A DNA stretch of 64,000 nucleotides from Rhodobiaceae bacterium (GTDB taxonomy: Bacteria; Pseudomonadota; Alphaproteobacteria; RS24): positions 1 to 64,000 of the forward strand of contig PBLK01000007.1 of assembly GCA_002721725.1 (NCBI GenBank), in the 5' to 3' direction. Shown piece after piece: positions 47,676 to 56,905 of the stretch. The translations under genes were made by a program, and so were the position numbers. Position 1 is the first letter of the stretch. Every line of letters begins with the position of its first letter. The notes under the pieces were generated by a model that did no database searches, was not told the origin of the DNA, and saw only the letters and a program-made list of their open reading frames with translations.

Positions 47676-48310
47676 TAAGACGGGGTGAGTAGTGACAGGC
47701 TGAGCCCCCCACCGACGCATAAGACAAGGAGGGCCAGCCCTGCTTGCGTGCGTTTGGCCGAAGGTTGAGTACCATGTTCCGATGTGCCGCCCGTCACCAT
47801 GCGGGTGACAAGTTTTTCATTGAGCCATAGCCGATGGGCCAATAGCGCCAGTATATGTAATGCAACCAGCGGTATGACCAGCACATGCAAGCGCTGATGC
47901 CATGCGCCCATGGGTGCGGCAAGCTCAGGGGCAAATGGCGTCAGCGGCGCCTCATAGAGAATATCATCGCCGGTCCACAGGCCGGTTACCGACATCGCTC
48001 CCATGAGGCATAGAAGCGTAATGACCGATAAAGCACCAAGCGGATTATGGCCGGGCTGCAAGCTGGCGGTGCGAGCGAGAAAAGCTTTGAGATAGGTCAG
48101 AATGATTTTCGGCCCGCGCAGAAAATTTTTGAATCGAGCGGTTTCATGCCCAACCATCCCCCAAATCAGGCGAAAGACCAACAGACCACAAGCGGCCAGT
48201 CCGAATAATTCATGCGCTTCCAGCGCCCCGCGCTCGCCGCTAATGTAAGAGCCGACAATGCTGATGACAAAGCCCCAATGGAACAGGCGGGTTGGCAAAT
48301 CCCAGACCAT
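47672..48310 (-). CDS. Cytochrome b561-like membrane protein (Ni-hydrogenase b-type)
   Basis: 212 residues with four main membrane helices and the start VWDLPTRLFHWGFV. Histidines H in LFHW, EAHELFG, WHQRLHVLVIPLVALHIL are placed to bind two haems. Family members pass electrons between quinones and periplasmic cytochrome c. ATG shares one base with the CobW stop (TAATG). Its stop overlaps that of the convergent cytochrome c' gene; a functional partnership between the two is plausible. Confidence 0.9.
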   Translation of the reverse strand: MVWDLPTRLFHWGFVISIVGSYISGERGALEAHELFGLAACGLLVFRLIWGMVGHETARFKNFLRGPKIILTYLKAFLARTASLQPGHNPLGALSVITLLCLMGAMSVTGLWTGDDILYEAPLTPFAPELAAPMGAWHQRLHVLVIPLVALHILALLAHRLWLNEKLVTRMVTGGTSEHGTQPSAKRTQAGLALLVLCVGGGLSLSLLTPSY

Positions 48311-49215
48311 TAGGCCGCCTCATTCTGACGGAAGATTTTTTCCAGTGCAGTAGCGTCGGGCATTTGCGGTTTACCGATAAGCACAAAGTGGCCTGAGGCC
48401 ACTCCCTCATGCGGCTCGGTCGAAATACGACCTCCGGCCAAATGCAGCACATAGGCACCTTCATCATCTTGCAGCACGGCTTTGGCGCGCAAAACATGCG
48501 GGCGCAGGTTTTCCAATTTGGCAATCAACGTGGCGCGCGGTTGCGGCGGCAAATGCGTTGCCCATTGCATAAAGCCATGCTCAATCACGTCGTGCGGTTG
48601 CCGAATTTCTTCCGCGGCATTGAGCCCCAAAACCAAGTCAATCGGTAACATACCATGGGTCATTTGCGCTATCGGCACATTGGGTTTTTGCGCCGCCAAT
48701 TCATTTTGTAAGTTTTCCAATGTCGCGGCATCGGCCAGATCGGGCTTGGAGATGAGTAGCAAATGCGCCGCCTCAATCTGTTTGGCATAATTGTCGGCTA
48801 AATAAGGGTCGTTCGAATGAACATTATGGGCGCCGGCATCGACCAGCGTGACAATGCCGTCAAGACGCAGTTGCCGGTCAACCGATGCGAAACCGGCAAT
48901 GCGGCTCGGCTCGGCGACGCCACTTGCTTCAATGATAATATGGTCGGGCAGGGGGCTTTGTTGCATCACCTCCATAAAACTGCGCATCAAATCATCTCCA
49001 ATGGAGCAGCAGACACAGCCATTCGCTAGCGTAATTTGATTACCGTGTTTGGCGGCAATCAATTCGGCATCAATATTCAGCGCCCCGAAATCATTGACCA
49101 TGGCGGTGATCCGACGTCCCGCGCTTTGCGTCAGCAGATGATTGAGCAGGCTGGTTTTTCCACTGCCGAGAAAGCCGCTGATAATGGTCAGAGGAACTAT
49201 GTCGATATGTGTCAA
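48310..49215 (-). CDS. CobW/COG0523-family GTPase (metal chaperone)
   Basis: 301 residues. Walker A GFLGSGKT (14-21), metal motif CxCC (C67-V-C69-C70, as GCVCC), ISKPDLADA-type guanine-specificity loop and a C-terminal CobW_C domain. Family members deliver Zn, Co, Ni or Fe to enzymes. It sits between an amidohydrolase (overlap ATGA at its start) and cytochrome b561 (overlap TAATG at its end), so it may load a metal into the amidohydrolase (inference). Confidence 0.92.
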   Translation of the reverse strand: MTHIDIVPLTIISGFLGSGKTSLLNHLLTQSAGRRITAMVNDFGALNIDAELIAAKHGNQITLANGCVCCSIGDDLMRSFMEVMQQSPLPDHIIIEASGVAEPSRIAGFASVDRQLRLDGIVTLVDAGAHNVHSNDPYLADNYAKQIEAAHLLLISKPDLADAATLENLQNELAAQKPNVPIAQMTHGMLPIDLVLGLNAAEEIRQPHDVIEHGFMQWATHLPPQPRATLIAKLENLRPHVLRAKAVLQDDEGAYVLHLAGGRISTEPHEGVASGHFVLIGKPQMPDATALEKIFRQNEAA

Positions 49216-50876
49216 GCGCTGCGCCCCTGATTGATATGCACTTGGCCGCCGACCATTGTACCGATAACGATGATGTCCTTCAGCTTCTCCGCCCCAACTT
49301 CAATCGGGTCATCGGCCAATATGGCAATATCTGCGCGCTTGCCGGCTTCCAGACTGCCAATCTCACTTTCCATTTTTAGAGAATAGGCGGCCCCCATGGT
49401 GATGGCATAAAGGGCTTCTTCGACACTGATATTTTGCGTGCCATTGCCCAATGTTATGCCGCTCGAGGACAGCCGATTGACGGCGCACCACGCGGTGAAG
49501 AGCGGGGCCAGCGCGGTGACCGGCGCGTCTGAGTGAATGGCCAAAGGCACGCCTTCAGCCAGCGCGCCACCCGCATCATCCAGCCGCGCTGCCCGCTCCG
49601 GCCCCATGGTAATGTTGATATGCGCATCACCCCAATAATAAAGATGATTGGAAAACAGATTAACCCCGACGCCGAGCGCTTTCATGCGCTTGAAATGCGC
49701 GCGCGTCGCCATTTGGCAATGTTGCAGCGTATGGCGGTGGTCTGGCCACGGATGCGCGCGCAGCGCCTCTTCAATTTTATCAAGCGTGACTTCCGTGCAT
49801 TCATCACCATTTGTGTGCACATGCACTTGAATGCCGGCCTCAGTAAAAGCTTTGAGATAGTCGCCCAGCCGCTCCGGTTCAATATACCAAAGCCCGTTCG
49901 GCGCGCCGTTAAAATAATGCGGCCATTTCAACCTCGCGCTGAAGCCCTGAATAGAGCCGTCAGCGACCATTTTGACCAAAGAAAAACGTAGCTTGTCGCT
50001 ATTGCTGGTCTGTAATTCCTGCATGCGCGCAACGCCTTCTGCGGGTTCCATACTATTTCCCTGAAAGGCCACGACAAGGCGCATGGGAAAATCATCGGCA
50101 TCGACCGCTTGACGCATGGCGTTTTCACTGCCTGCCGGCATTGGATTGACCAAATCGGTTGCCGTGGTGACGCCGGTTTGGCGCGCCACATTGGCGAAAT
50201 TAACTAATGTTTCCGGCGAGGAGGCAATGGCCAGCAAATTAATGCCGGTGGTGCGCATGGCCATATAATAACCGAGCTGGCCGAGAAATTCGCCGGTCGC
50301 TTGGCCGCTTTCATCGCGGCGAATAAATTCACTATTATCCGCGCCCTTCACATCGGCCGCTTCCATAACGAAATTATTGGCATTGAGAATATGCAGCGAG
50401 GCGTGCAACACAATAACCGAGCAATCGGTCGCCACGCTGTCGAGGTCAGCCGCATTCATGCGACGGTCGGTGAAAAAAATCGGGTCAAAGCCCCAAGCGA
50501 TGAGCGGCATGTCTTTATCTTTGCGGTTGGCTTGAATTTCTTTAAGCTTGTCGACCACTTCATCAATGCTTTTGAGCCCCGGCCAGACCGTGCCGTCTGG
50601 CCCTTCGCGGTCATAATAGCCGACATAGTGATAGTCCCAGAACATGCCTTCCATCATATGGCTATGACCTTCAATGAAGCCGGGCAGAAGGGTTTTGTCG
50701 GCAAAATCCCTATTCAGGGCGAGCGGCCCCCAAGCTTTCTGCCAGCCATCAATATTTTCGGCCGTGCCGACGCCGAGAATATGCCCATCGCGCACCGCAA
50801 TATGGGTGGCATGCGGCAAATGCGGATTCATTGTCCGAATACTCTTCGCTTGATAAATGATATTCACTTTTCCCAC
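49212..50876 (-). CDS. Amidohydrolase family 3 protein, YtcJ-like
   Basis: 554 residues. Metal motif HSH in PGFIEGHSHMMEG, later metal residues in QVHVHTNGDECTE and LQHCQM, and the D in IHSDAPVTAL. This is the YtcJ-like amidohydrolase branch of the metal-dependent TIM-barrel hydrolases; substrate unknown. Its stop overlaps the ATG of the CobW gene, which opens the way for cotranslation with a metallochaperone. Divergent from a GST gene. Confidence 0.9.
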   Translation of the reverse strand: MGKVNIIYQAKSIRTMNPHLPHATHIAVRDGHILGVGTAENIDGWQKAWGPLALNRDFADKTLLPGFIEGHSHMMEGMFWDYHYVGYYDREGPDGTVWPGLKSIDEVVDKLKEIQANRKDKDMPLIAWGFDPIFFTDRRMNAADLDSVATDCSVIVLHASLHILNANNFVMEAADVKGADNSEFIRRDESGQATGEFLGQLGYYMAMRTTGINLLAIASSPETLVNFANVARQTGVTTATDLVNPMPAGSENAMRQAVDADDFPMRLVVAFQGNSMEPAEGVARMQELQTSNSDKLRFSLVKMVADGSIQGFSARLKWPHYFNGAPNGLWYIEPERLGDYLKAFTEAGIQVHVHTNGDECTEVTLDKIEEALRAHPWPDHRHTLQHCQMATRAHFKRMKALGVGVNLFSNHLYYWGDAHINITMGPERAARLDDAGGALAEGVPLAIHSDAPVTALAPLFTAWCAVNRLSSSGITLGNGTQNISVEEALYAITMGAAYSLKMESEIGSLEAGKRADIAILADDPIEVGAEKLKDIIVIGTMVGGQVHINQGRSA

Positions 50877-50960
50877 CTATTTGTAAGAGAGCCTAGCATT
50901 GCTTTACCGCATGGCCTAGTCCACACTTGCGTCAATTCTTGACGATATAAAAAGGAGAAC

Positions 50961-51647
50961 ATGATGAGACTCTTCGGTGCCCCCTTATCCCCTTTTGTCC
51001 GGAAAGCGGTGGTCATCGCCGCCGAGAAGGGCATTGAATATGAATATGATCCGCGCCCCAGTCCGCTCGGATGGACGGATGAATTTGAACAAATCAATCC
51101 GCTGAAGCGGATACCGGCGCTTCTGCCCAACCCGTCCAATCTTGATTATGCAATCAATGACAGTTCGGCGATTTGTGCTTATTTCGAAAAATTGCAGCCT
51201 GAGCCGGCACTTTATCCGACAGACCCTGAAGCTTATGGCCGCGCCCTATGGATTGAAGAAGCTGCCGATACGGATTTGGCCAATCGCGTCGGCATGGGTG
51301 TCTTTCGGCCGGTATTCTTCAACCTTGCATCGGGCAAGCCGGCAGATACGGAAACGGCCAGTGAAGGTTTTGAAGCATTGGGCAAGGTTTTGTTGCCCTA
51401 TCTCGAAAATCAATTGGGTGGGCGCGCGTGGTTTGCCGGTGATATGTTCTCCATTGCCGATATTGCGGTCATGACGCAGATGATGAGCCTTGATCTTGTT
51501 GGTTTCGGTTTGCCGCAGGATCGTTTCCCTGCTCTGCGCGCCCATTTTGATCGGTGTATGGCGCGGCCCTCCATCGCCTCTTGCCGTGAGCAGAACAATA
51601 AATTTGTCGAAAAGGCCGGGTTCCAAATAGAGCGTGTTTCCGGATAG
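50961..51647 (+). CDS. Glutathione S-transferase family protein
   Basis: 228 residues with an N-terminal thioredoxin fold (MRLFGAPLSPFVRKAVVIAAEKGIEYEY) and INDSSAICAYFEKL as the glutathione-binding segment, then the all-helical C-terminal domain (FSIADIAVMTQMM). Substrate unknown. Two ATG codons lie at 50961 and 50964; AAGGAG precedes both. It stands before the DUF1538 operon, separated by 65 bases. Confidence 0.88.
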   Translation: MMRLFGAPLSPFVRKAVVIAAEKGIEYEYDPRPSPLGWTDEFEQINPLKRIPALLPNPSNLDYAINDSSAICAYFEKLQPEPALYPTDPEAYGRALWIEEAADTDLANRVGMGVFRPVFFNLASGKPADTETASEGFEALGKVLLPYLENQLGGRAWFAGDMFSIADIAVMTQMMSLDLVGFGLPQDRFPALRAHFDRCMARPSIASCREQNNKFVEKAGFQIERVSG

Positions 51648-51712
51648 TCATTTGAAACCGGCCTAAATTATGCTCTAAACTTAGGATCGGCATCGATTCG
51701 AAGGAGAAGCTT

Positions 51713-53446
51713 ATGTTGCGTTATTCGTCAGTGCTGCGCTCAAATGCCGTGCGGCATCGCGAAATCAGTTACAATAAGCTGACACCGAAACCTGTGCGGG
51801 GCAAAAAGGACAGCCTCAAACCGCAGCGCTTACGTCTCGGTTTTGAGCAAACCATGGCGCTACTGATGCCTTATTCCGGTGTCCGAGTGCTGGATCAAAT
51901 GAAAGCGGTGATACCGCTGGCGCTTTATCTGGTGCTTTTCCAATTGATTATTTTACGCCAGCCCGTCGAGGCCGCCTTTTTGCTGGTTGGTGGTCTGACG
52001 GCGGTAATTGTCGGTTTGGCCTTGTTTATGGAAGGTCTGAATGTCGGTCTCATGCCGTTTGGCACGCTGATTGGTGATAAGCTGCCGCGCAAAGCCAGCA
52101 TGCCTGTCATGCTGGCCATTATTGCCGTTCTTGGTGTCGGTGTGACTTTTGCCGAACCGGCAATCGGGGCGCTACAAGCATTTGGTGCATCGGTTGATGT
52201 CACCCGCGCGCCATATCTTTATGAAATATTGAATAATTGGACCTTACCGCTTGTCTTGCTGGTCGGGGCAGGGGTCGGTCTCGCCGCCGTGCTCGGCACA
52301 TTGCGTTTTGTTTATGGCTGGTCGTTAAAGCCGATGATTTATATCGCGGTCGGTTTGACTCTGAGTCTCACCTTGGTGGTTTATGGTAATAATGATTTGC
52401 GTGCCATTTTAGGGTTGGCATGGGATTGCGGTGCGGTAACTACAGGGCCGGTAACCGTGCCTCTGGTCTTGTCACTTGGTATTGGCATTGCCAATTCAGC
52501 GGGTCAAAACAGCGATAATTCGCTATCCGGCTTTGGCGTGGTGACGCTGGCCTCACTGTTTCCGATTATTGCCGTTCTTCTGCTATCGCTTTATGTCAGC
52601 ACGCAAGTGAGTGCCGAACAGATTGTTGTTGCTGCCGCTACGGTGGGCAGCGCTACCGCCGACGCGCAGCAAAGCATTTGGGCGCAATCGCCGCTGCAAG
52701 AAGTTGTGCTGGGCGTGCGTGCTATTGCCCCGCTGGTCTTGTTCTTGATGTTTGTGCTGTTCATTGTGCTTCGTGAAGGGCTGGCCAATAAGCTGTTCAC
52801 CGCCTATGGGCTGGTTTTATCGATTGTCGGCATGTGTGTGTTTAATGTCGGTCTGACCTATGGGCTGGGCGCCATTGGCGCGCAAACCGGTGCGGTTTTG
52901 CCTGCCGCCTTTATGGAAATCGCGATTAGCGAAATTTCACCGATTTACACCGCAGCTTTGGGGCTGGTCTTGGTTATCCTTTTTGCTTGGTTTATGGGCT
53001 TTGGCGCGACACTGGCCGAACCGGCTTTGAACGCGCTGGGCTTGACCGTGCAAAATCTGACCAATGGTGCGTTTCGCAAATCCATGTTGATGTATTCCGT
53101 CGCCACCGGCGTGGCTTTCGGCATTGCTTTGGGTATTGCAAAAATCTTGTTTGAGATTGACCTCGCCATGTTGCTGATACCGCTCTATCTCATCGCGCTG
53201 GTTTTGACCTTTTTCTCAACCGAGGAATTCGTGAATGTCGCTTGGGACAGCGCCGGGGTCACTACCGGCCCGGTCACCGTGCCGCTGGTACTCGCTATGG
53301 GGCTGGGGCTGGGCAATGCCGTATCGGCGGTTGAAGGCTTCGGCATTTTGAGCATGGCCAGCATTGGGCCGATTATCGCCGTTTTGGGCATGGGACAATA
53401 TATTCGTTTCAAACAATCGCGCGCATTGACGGCGGAAGCCAAGTAG
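51713..53446 (+). CDS. DUF1538 membrane protein with two related halves
   Basis: 577 residues with about 12 or more membrane helices. The sequence AWDxxxVTTGPVTVPLVL occurs twice, at residues 236-252 and 510-526, spaced 274 residues apart, and a TFAEPA/TLAEPA motif near 145-150 and 433-438 also repeats, so the protein is a duplication of one DUF1538 unit. A basic, polar N-terminal region of 45 residues precedes helix 1. This fold looks like a transporter or channel, but DUF1538 has no assigned substrate. AAGGAG precedes the ATG. Two PII-like genes follow at 10 and -4 bases. Confidence 0.88.
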   Translation: MLRYSSVLRSNAVRHREISYNKLTPKPVRGKKDSLKPQRLRLGFEQTMALLMPYSGVRVLDQMKAVIPLALYLVLFQLIILRQPVEAAFLLVGGLTAVIVGLALFMEGLNVGLMPFGTLIGDKLPRKASMPVMLAIIAVLGVGVTFAEPAIGALQAFGASVDVTRAPYLYEILNNWTLPLVLLVGAGVGLAAVLGTLRFVYGWSLKPMIYIAVGLTLSLTLVVYGNNDLRAILGLAWDCGAVTTGPVTVPLVLSLGIGIANSAGQNSDNSLSGFGVVTLASLFPIIAVLLLSLYVSTQVSAEQIVVAAATVGSATADAQQSIWAQSPLQEVVLGVRAIAPLVLFLMFVLFIVLREGLANKLFTAYGLVLSIVGMCVFNVGLTYGLGAIGAQTGAVLPAAFMEIAISEISPIYTAALGLVLVILFAWFMGFGATLAEPALNALGLTVQNLTNGAFRKSMLMYSVATGVAFGIALGIAKILFEIDLAMLLIPLYLIALVLTFFSTEEFVNVAWDSAGVTTGPVTVPLVLAMGLGLGNAVSAVEGFGILSMASIGPIIAVLGMGQYIRFKQSRALTAEAK

Positions 53447-53456
53447 AGGAGGCGTT

Positions 53457-53879
53457 ATGGCCGATAGACAAATTACTTATCTCACCGATGCATTAATCAT
53501 TACCTGTATCGTGCAAGCAAGCCGCGCCGATACGATTGTTAAAGCGGCGCAAAATGTCGGCGCGCAAGGCGCGACGGTGACCTATGCGCGCGGCACAGGG
53601 GTGCGCGAGCGCATGGGGTTGATGGGTGTGACCATTGATGAGCAAAAAGAAATGGTGCGCATCATCGTATCTGAAGAGCAAGCTGACCGCGTATTTGAGG
53701 CAATGTATTTGGCCGGTGATTTGGACAAACCGGGCATGGGAATTATGTTTATGAATAAACTTGATCGCATTGCCACCTATATTCCCGATGAGGTTTTGGC
53801 CGAGGCCAATAAGCCTGCTGCCAAGCTGAAGAAACGCAAAACGGCGACCCGTCGCCCGACCAAAAAGGCGAAAAAATGA
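53457..53879 (+). CDS. PII-like signalling protein with Lys-rich tail (DUF1538 partner)
   Basis: 140 residues with the ferredoxin-like PII fold: VQASRADTIVKAAQNVGAQGATVTYARG, EMVRIIVSEEQADRVFEAMYLAGDLDKPGMGIMFMNKLDRI. The T-loop segment (TGVRERMGLMGVTIDEQK) lacks the uridylylated Tyr of GlnB, so regulation by GlnD is unlikely; ligand binding is the expected mode. A 25-residue Lys/Arg-rich tail (KKRKTATRRPTKKAKK) is unusual. It is placed directly after the DUF1538 gene, as PII proteins often are with transporters they control. Its stop overlaps the next start (ATGA). Confidence 0.82.
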   Translation: MADRQITYLTDALIITCIVQASRADTIVKAAQNVGAQGATVTYARGTGVRERMGLMGVTIDEQKEMVRIIVSEEQADRVFEAMYLAGDLDKPGMGIMFMNKLDRIATYIPDEVLAEANKPAAKLKKRKTATRRPTKKAKK

Positions 53880-54163
53880 TTACCGAAATCGGGGCATTTA
53901 TGGTTAAGGGCGCGGGCCAAGAGCTGGTGCATGAATTGCATGATGACAAAAACATTCTGGGCATTTTCGTCGAAGCGGGGCGCACAGAAGATTTGTTCGC
54001 CTTTCGCGAATTCGGCTCGGCTTCGGAGAATGACATTGTCACCATATTGGTCGAGAACCGTCACGCCACCCGCATATTTGATTTGATGTGCAGCAAAATC
54101 GGCCTCGACAAACCGCAACGTGGCATGGTTTTCCAAATGCCGCTGCACAAACAACCGAAATAA
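53876..54163 (+). CDS. Second PII-like protein of the DUF1538 operon
   Basis: 95 residues. Its C-terminal part IVTILVENRHATRIFDLMCSKIGLDKPQRGMVFQMPL aligns with the IVRIIVSEEQADRVFEAMYLAGDLDKPGMGIMFMNKL of the preceding gene, so it is a divergent PII-fold relative, probably forming a mixed trimer or a separate partner. The T-loop is short (GSASENDIV) and has no Tyr. Coupled to the first PII-like gene by a 4-base overlap. No known function. Confidence 0.75.
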   Translation: MITEIGAFMVKGAGQELVHELHDDKNILGIFVEAGRTEDLFAFREFGSASENDIVTILVENRHATRIFDLMCSKIGLDKPQRGMVFQMPLHKQPK

Positions 54164-54197
54164 GCAGCCTCCTAAGACATTTATGGCGGCCATTTGC

Positions 54198-54225
54198 CTG
54201 ACATTTCCGGCTTTTGTCCTATATC
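54198..54225 (+). promoter_or_regulatory. Candidate promoter of the flavoprotein-DUF2855 operon
   Basis: CTGACA (54198-54203) and TATATC (54220-54225), 16 bases apart and 23 bases before the GTG start of the flavoprotein gene. A pattern match only. Confidence 0.4.
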
Positions 54226-54247
54226 CCGTCACAAATAGGAGTTATGC

Positions 54248-55657
54248 GTGACTGAAATTGAAACCGATTATCTGATAGTCGGCAGCGGTGCTATGGGCAT
54301 GGCGTTTGCCGATACTTTGTTGACCGAAAGCCAAGCCGATATGGTGATTGTCGATCGCCATGCCAAACCTGGCGGGCATTGGAATGTGGCTTATCCGTTT
54401 GTGCATTTGCACCAACCATCGAGTTTTTTCGGTGTTGCCTCGCGCGAATTGAGCCGATTTGAAAAAGACAAGGTCGGTTTCAATAAGGGGCTTTATGATT
54501 TGGCATCGGGGGCGGAAGTCAGCGCCTATTTTGATGATGTGATGCAGCAAACATTATTGCCGAGCGGGCGGGTGCGGTATTTCCCCATGTCGGATTATCA
54601 GGGTGACGGCGTATTCACTTCGCTGACCGGCGGACAAGAGACAAGAGTGAAATATAAAAAGCTGGTCGATGCGACCCGGTTGACGGTCGATGTGCCGATC
54701 GAGCACGACCCGGCGTTCACTATTGCCGATGGCGTTCAATTCATGCCGCTCAACAATTTGCCGACACTGAAAACCGCTCCGCAGGGCTATGTCATTATCG
54801 GCTCGGGCAAGACCGGCATGGATGCGTGTTTATGGCTGTTGCAAAACGGCGTTAGTGCCGATGCCATTCGCTGGATTATGCCGCGCGATGCTTGGATGCT
54901 GCCGCGCGAATTTGCCCAAAATTCAGAAGAATTTTTTGCCGATACATTCGGCAATCAGGCCAAGCAGTTTGAGGCTATGGCAGCGGCGGAAAATATCGAT
55001 GATATGTATGACCGTCTGGAAGCCGCCGGGTGTATGGTGCGGCTCGACCCTGAAGTGCGCCCGACCATGTTCCATGCCGCCACCATCAGTCACCCTGAAT
55101 TGGAAGCATTGCGTCGGATAAAAAACATTATTCGCATGGGGCGCGTGTCGGCTTTAGAGGTTGATAAAATCATTCTTGATGATGGCACCATGCCGACCGG
55201 CCCTGATATTGTGCATGTCGATTGTTCGGCTAGTCTGTCGCGCACCATGCCAAAAATGTCGCCAAAGCCGGTATTTGACGGCGATGTCATCACCCCGCAA
55301 ACTGTGCGCAGCTTCATGCCGGTTTTCAGCGGGTCGATGATTGCCTATGTCGAAGCGCGTTATGATGATGCGGCAGAAAAAAACCGATTGTGCAATGTTG
55401 TGCCGCTGCCCAATCGGGCTGAGGATTTTGTGCCCATGACGTTGGCTGCAATGATGAACCAGTTTAATTGGTCGCAAGACAAGCCTTTGCGCCAATGGGT
55501 GCGTGACAATCGGCTCGATGGTTTCACCAAGCTGACCAATAATGTTGATCCTGATGACAAAGAAAAAATGGATATTATGCTGCGAATTCGCGACAATGCG
55601 CCCAAAGCGGTTGGCAATTTGATGAAGCTGGCTGAGACAATCGACGCACCCGCATAG
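54248..55657 (+). CDS. NAD(P)/FAD-dependent oxidoreductase (flavin monooxygenase-like)
   Basis: 469 residues. N-terminal dinucleotide motif GSGAMG (14-19) with the acid of the second strand (IVDRHAKPGGHWN), and a second motif IGSGKTGMD for NADPH. The pattern is that of FAD-dependent monooxygenase-like proteins, though substrate is unknown. Start is GTG with AGGAG 8 bases upstream; a nearby ATG in another frame gives only four codons. DUF2855 follows after nine bases. It begins a co-directional block of catabolic genes. Confidence 0.82.
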   Translation: MTEIETDYLIVGSGAMGMAFADTLLTESQADMVIVDRHAKPGGHWNVAYPFVHLHQPSSFFGVASRELSRFEKDKVGFNKGLYDLASGAEVSAYFDDVMQQTLLPSGRVRYFPMSDYQGDGVFTSLTGGQETRVKYKKLVDATRLTVDVPIEHDPAFTIADGVQFMPLNNLPTLKTAPQGYVIIGSGKTGMDACLWLLQNGVSADAIRWIMPRDAWMLPREFAQNSEEFFADTFGNQAKQFEAMAAAENIDDMYDRLEAAGCMVRLDPEVRPTMFHAATISHPELEALRRIKNIIRMGRVSALEVDKIILDDGTMPTGPDIVHVDCSASLSRTMPKMSPKPVFDGDVITPQTVRSFMPVFSGSMIAYVEARYDDAAEKNRLCNVVPLPNRAEDFVPMTLAAMMNQFNWSQDKPLRQWVRDNRLDGFTKLTNNVDPDDKEKMDIMLRIRDNAPKAVGNLMKLAETIDAPA

Positions 55658-55666
55658 GAGGAGTTT

Positions 55667-56773
55667 ATGGCTGAATTTCAAACCCACAAAAACGATATTA
55701 CCAAAACCCGTTTGGCAGATGTCGGCAATCAAGTTGACGATTTCATACTGGCAGATGGCGAAATTTTGGTGAAAGTCGAACGCTTCTCATTCACCGCCAA
55801 TAATGTGACTTATGGCGCGGTTGGTGAACAAATCGGCTATTGGCAATTTTTTCCGCCGCATCTGACCGATGGCGATGATGCCGATTGGGGCATTGTGCCG
55901 GTTTGGGGGTTTGCTGAAATTGTCGCCAGCAATAATCCCGATATGAAAATCGGTGAGCGTAGCTATGGTTATTTCCCAATGGCCAATTATTTGAAAATGT
56001 TGCCGGTGCGCGTGTCCGATGACCGCTTTGTCGATGGTGCGCCGCACCGTGCCGAATTGCCTGCCGTTTATAATAGCTATGACCGTCTTGGCACGGGGCA
56101 GTCGCAAAATGACAATTTGCGCGCTTTGCTAAACCCGCTTTACGGCACTTCTTATTGCTTGTGCGATGCCTTGCAGGAAGAAAATTATCGTGATGCTGAG
56201 CAAGTGGTGATTTTATCGGCATCGTCAAAAACCGCCATCGGTTTGGCCTTTGGCCTGTCGCAAATTGACGGTGCGCGCCCGGCCATTATCGGTCTCACAT
56301 CGCCGGGCAATGTTGGTTTTGTCGAGAAGACCGGCAGCTATGATATGATTATCGGCTATGATGATTTAAGCCCCTTGCCGAATAAACCTTCCGTGCTGGT
56401 TGATATGTCGGGCAATCGCGCCGTGTTGGGCGCGGTGCATGGGGCGCTGGGCGATAATATGTATTGGTGCCATAATGTCGGCTTGACGCATTGGGATGAC
56501 AGCGAAACCAAAAACGCTCCGGCGGCGGCGCAATTGATTGGCGCGCGCAGCGCCATGTTCTTCGCGCCGGGTCATATTGCGCGGCGTGCCGAAGAATGGG
56601 GCGCGATGGATTTCAATCAAAAAGTTGCCGCTTTTCTGGCCGATGGCATGGCTCATGCGGACACTTGGCTTGATGTTCACGAAACGCATGGCCTCCAAGC
56701 TTTCGAGCCCATTTATAGTCGCGTCGTTATTGGTGATTTGCGCGCCGAAGAGGGCATTATCATCGCCCTGTAA
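55667..56773 (+). CDS. DUF2855 family protein
   Basis: 368 residues matching the DUF2855 family throughout (EILVKVERFSFTANNVTYGAVG, WGFAEIVASNNPDMKIGERSYGYFPMANYL, ASSKTAIGLAFGLSQ). The sequence resembles medium-chain dehydrogenase/reductase proteins and has a nucleotide-binding-like segment after VVILSASSKTAIG, so an oxidoreductase role is likely. AGGAGG lies 6 bases before the ATG. It is co-transcribed with the upstream flavoprotein. Confidence 0.85.
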   Translation: MAEFQTHKNDITKTRLADVGNQVDDFILADGEILVKVERFSFTANNVTYGAVGEQIGYWQFFPPHLTDGDDADWGIVPVWGFAEIVASNNPDMKIGERSYGYFPMANYLKMLPVRVSDDRFVDGAPHRAELPAVYNSYDRLGTGQSQNDNLRALLNPLYGTSYCLCDALQEENYRDAEQVVILSASSKTAIGLAFGLSQIDGARPAIIGLTSPGNVGFVEKTGSYDMIIGYDDLSPLPNKPSVLVDMSGNRAVLGAVHGALGDNMYWCHNVGLTHWDDSETKNAPAAAQLIGARSAMFFAPGHIARRAEEWGAMDFNQKVAAFLADGMAHADTWLDVHETHGLQAFEPIYSRVVIGDLRAEEGIIIAL

Positions 56774-56792
56774 AGACCACTGCTTAGCTCTT

Positions 56793-56814
56793 GCAATGGC
56801 GAAAAAGACAAGCT
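56793..56814. repeat. 22-bp repeat, upstream copy (20 of 22 identical)
   Basis: GCAATGGCGAAAAAGACAAG followed by CT, matching 57673-57694 except for two bases. This copy begins an open frame ATG-GCG-AAA-AAG-ACA-AGC-TAG (six codons and stop), and the other copy reads ATG-GCG-GAG-AAG-ACA-AGC in the frame of the GST gene. Possible scar of an event that placed tRNA-Thr and the aldolase gene between them. Confidence 0.55.
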
Positions 56815-56829
56815 AGTTAAAGCGCAAGT

Positions 56830-56905
56830 GCCGGTATAGCTCAGTTGGTAGAGCATCTGATTTGTAATCAGAGGGTCGGGAGTTCAAGTCTCTCTGCCGG
56901 CACCA
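56830..56905 (+). tRNA. tRNA-Thr (anticodon UGU)
   Basis: Acceptor GCCGGTA pairs with TGCCGGC in the usual way (one wobble), discriminator A, and CCA encoded. Anticodon arm TCTGA-TTTGTAA-TCAGA gives TGT. D arm AGCTCAGTTGGTAGAGC and T arm GTTCAAGTC are standard. Confidence 0.97.
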
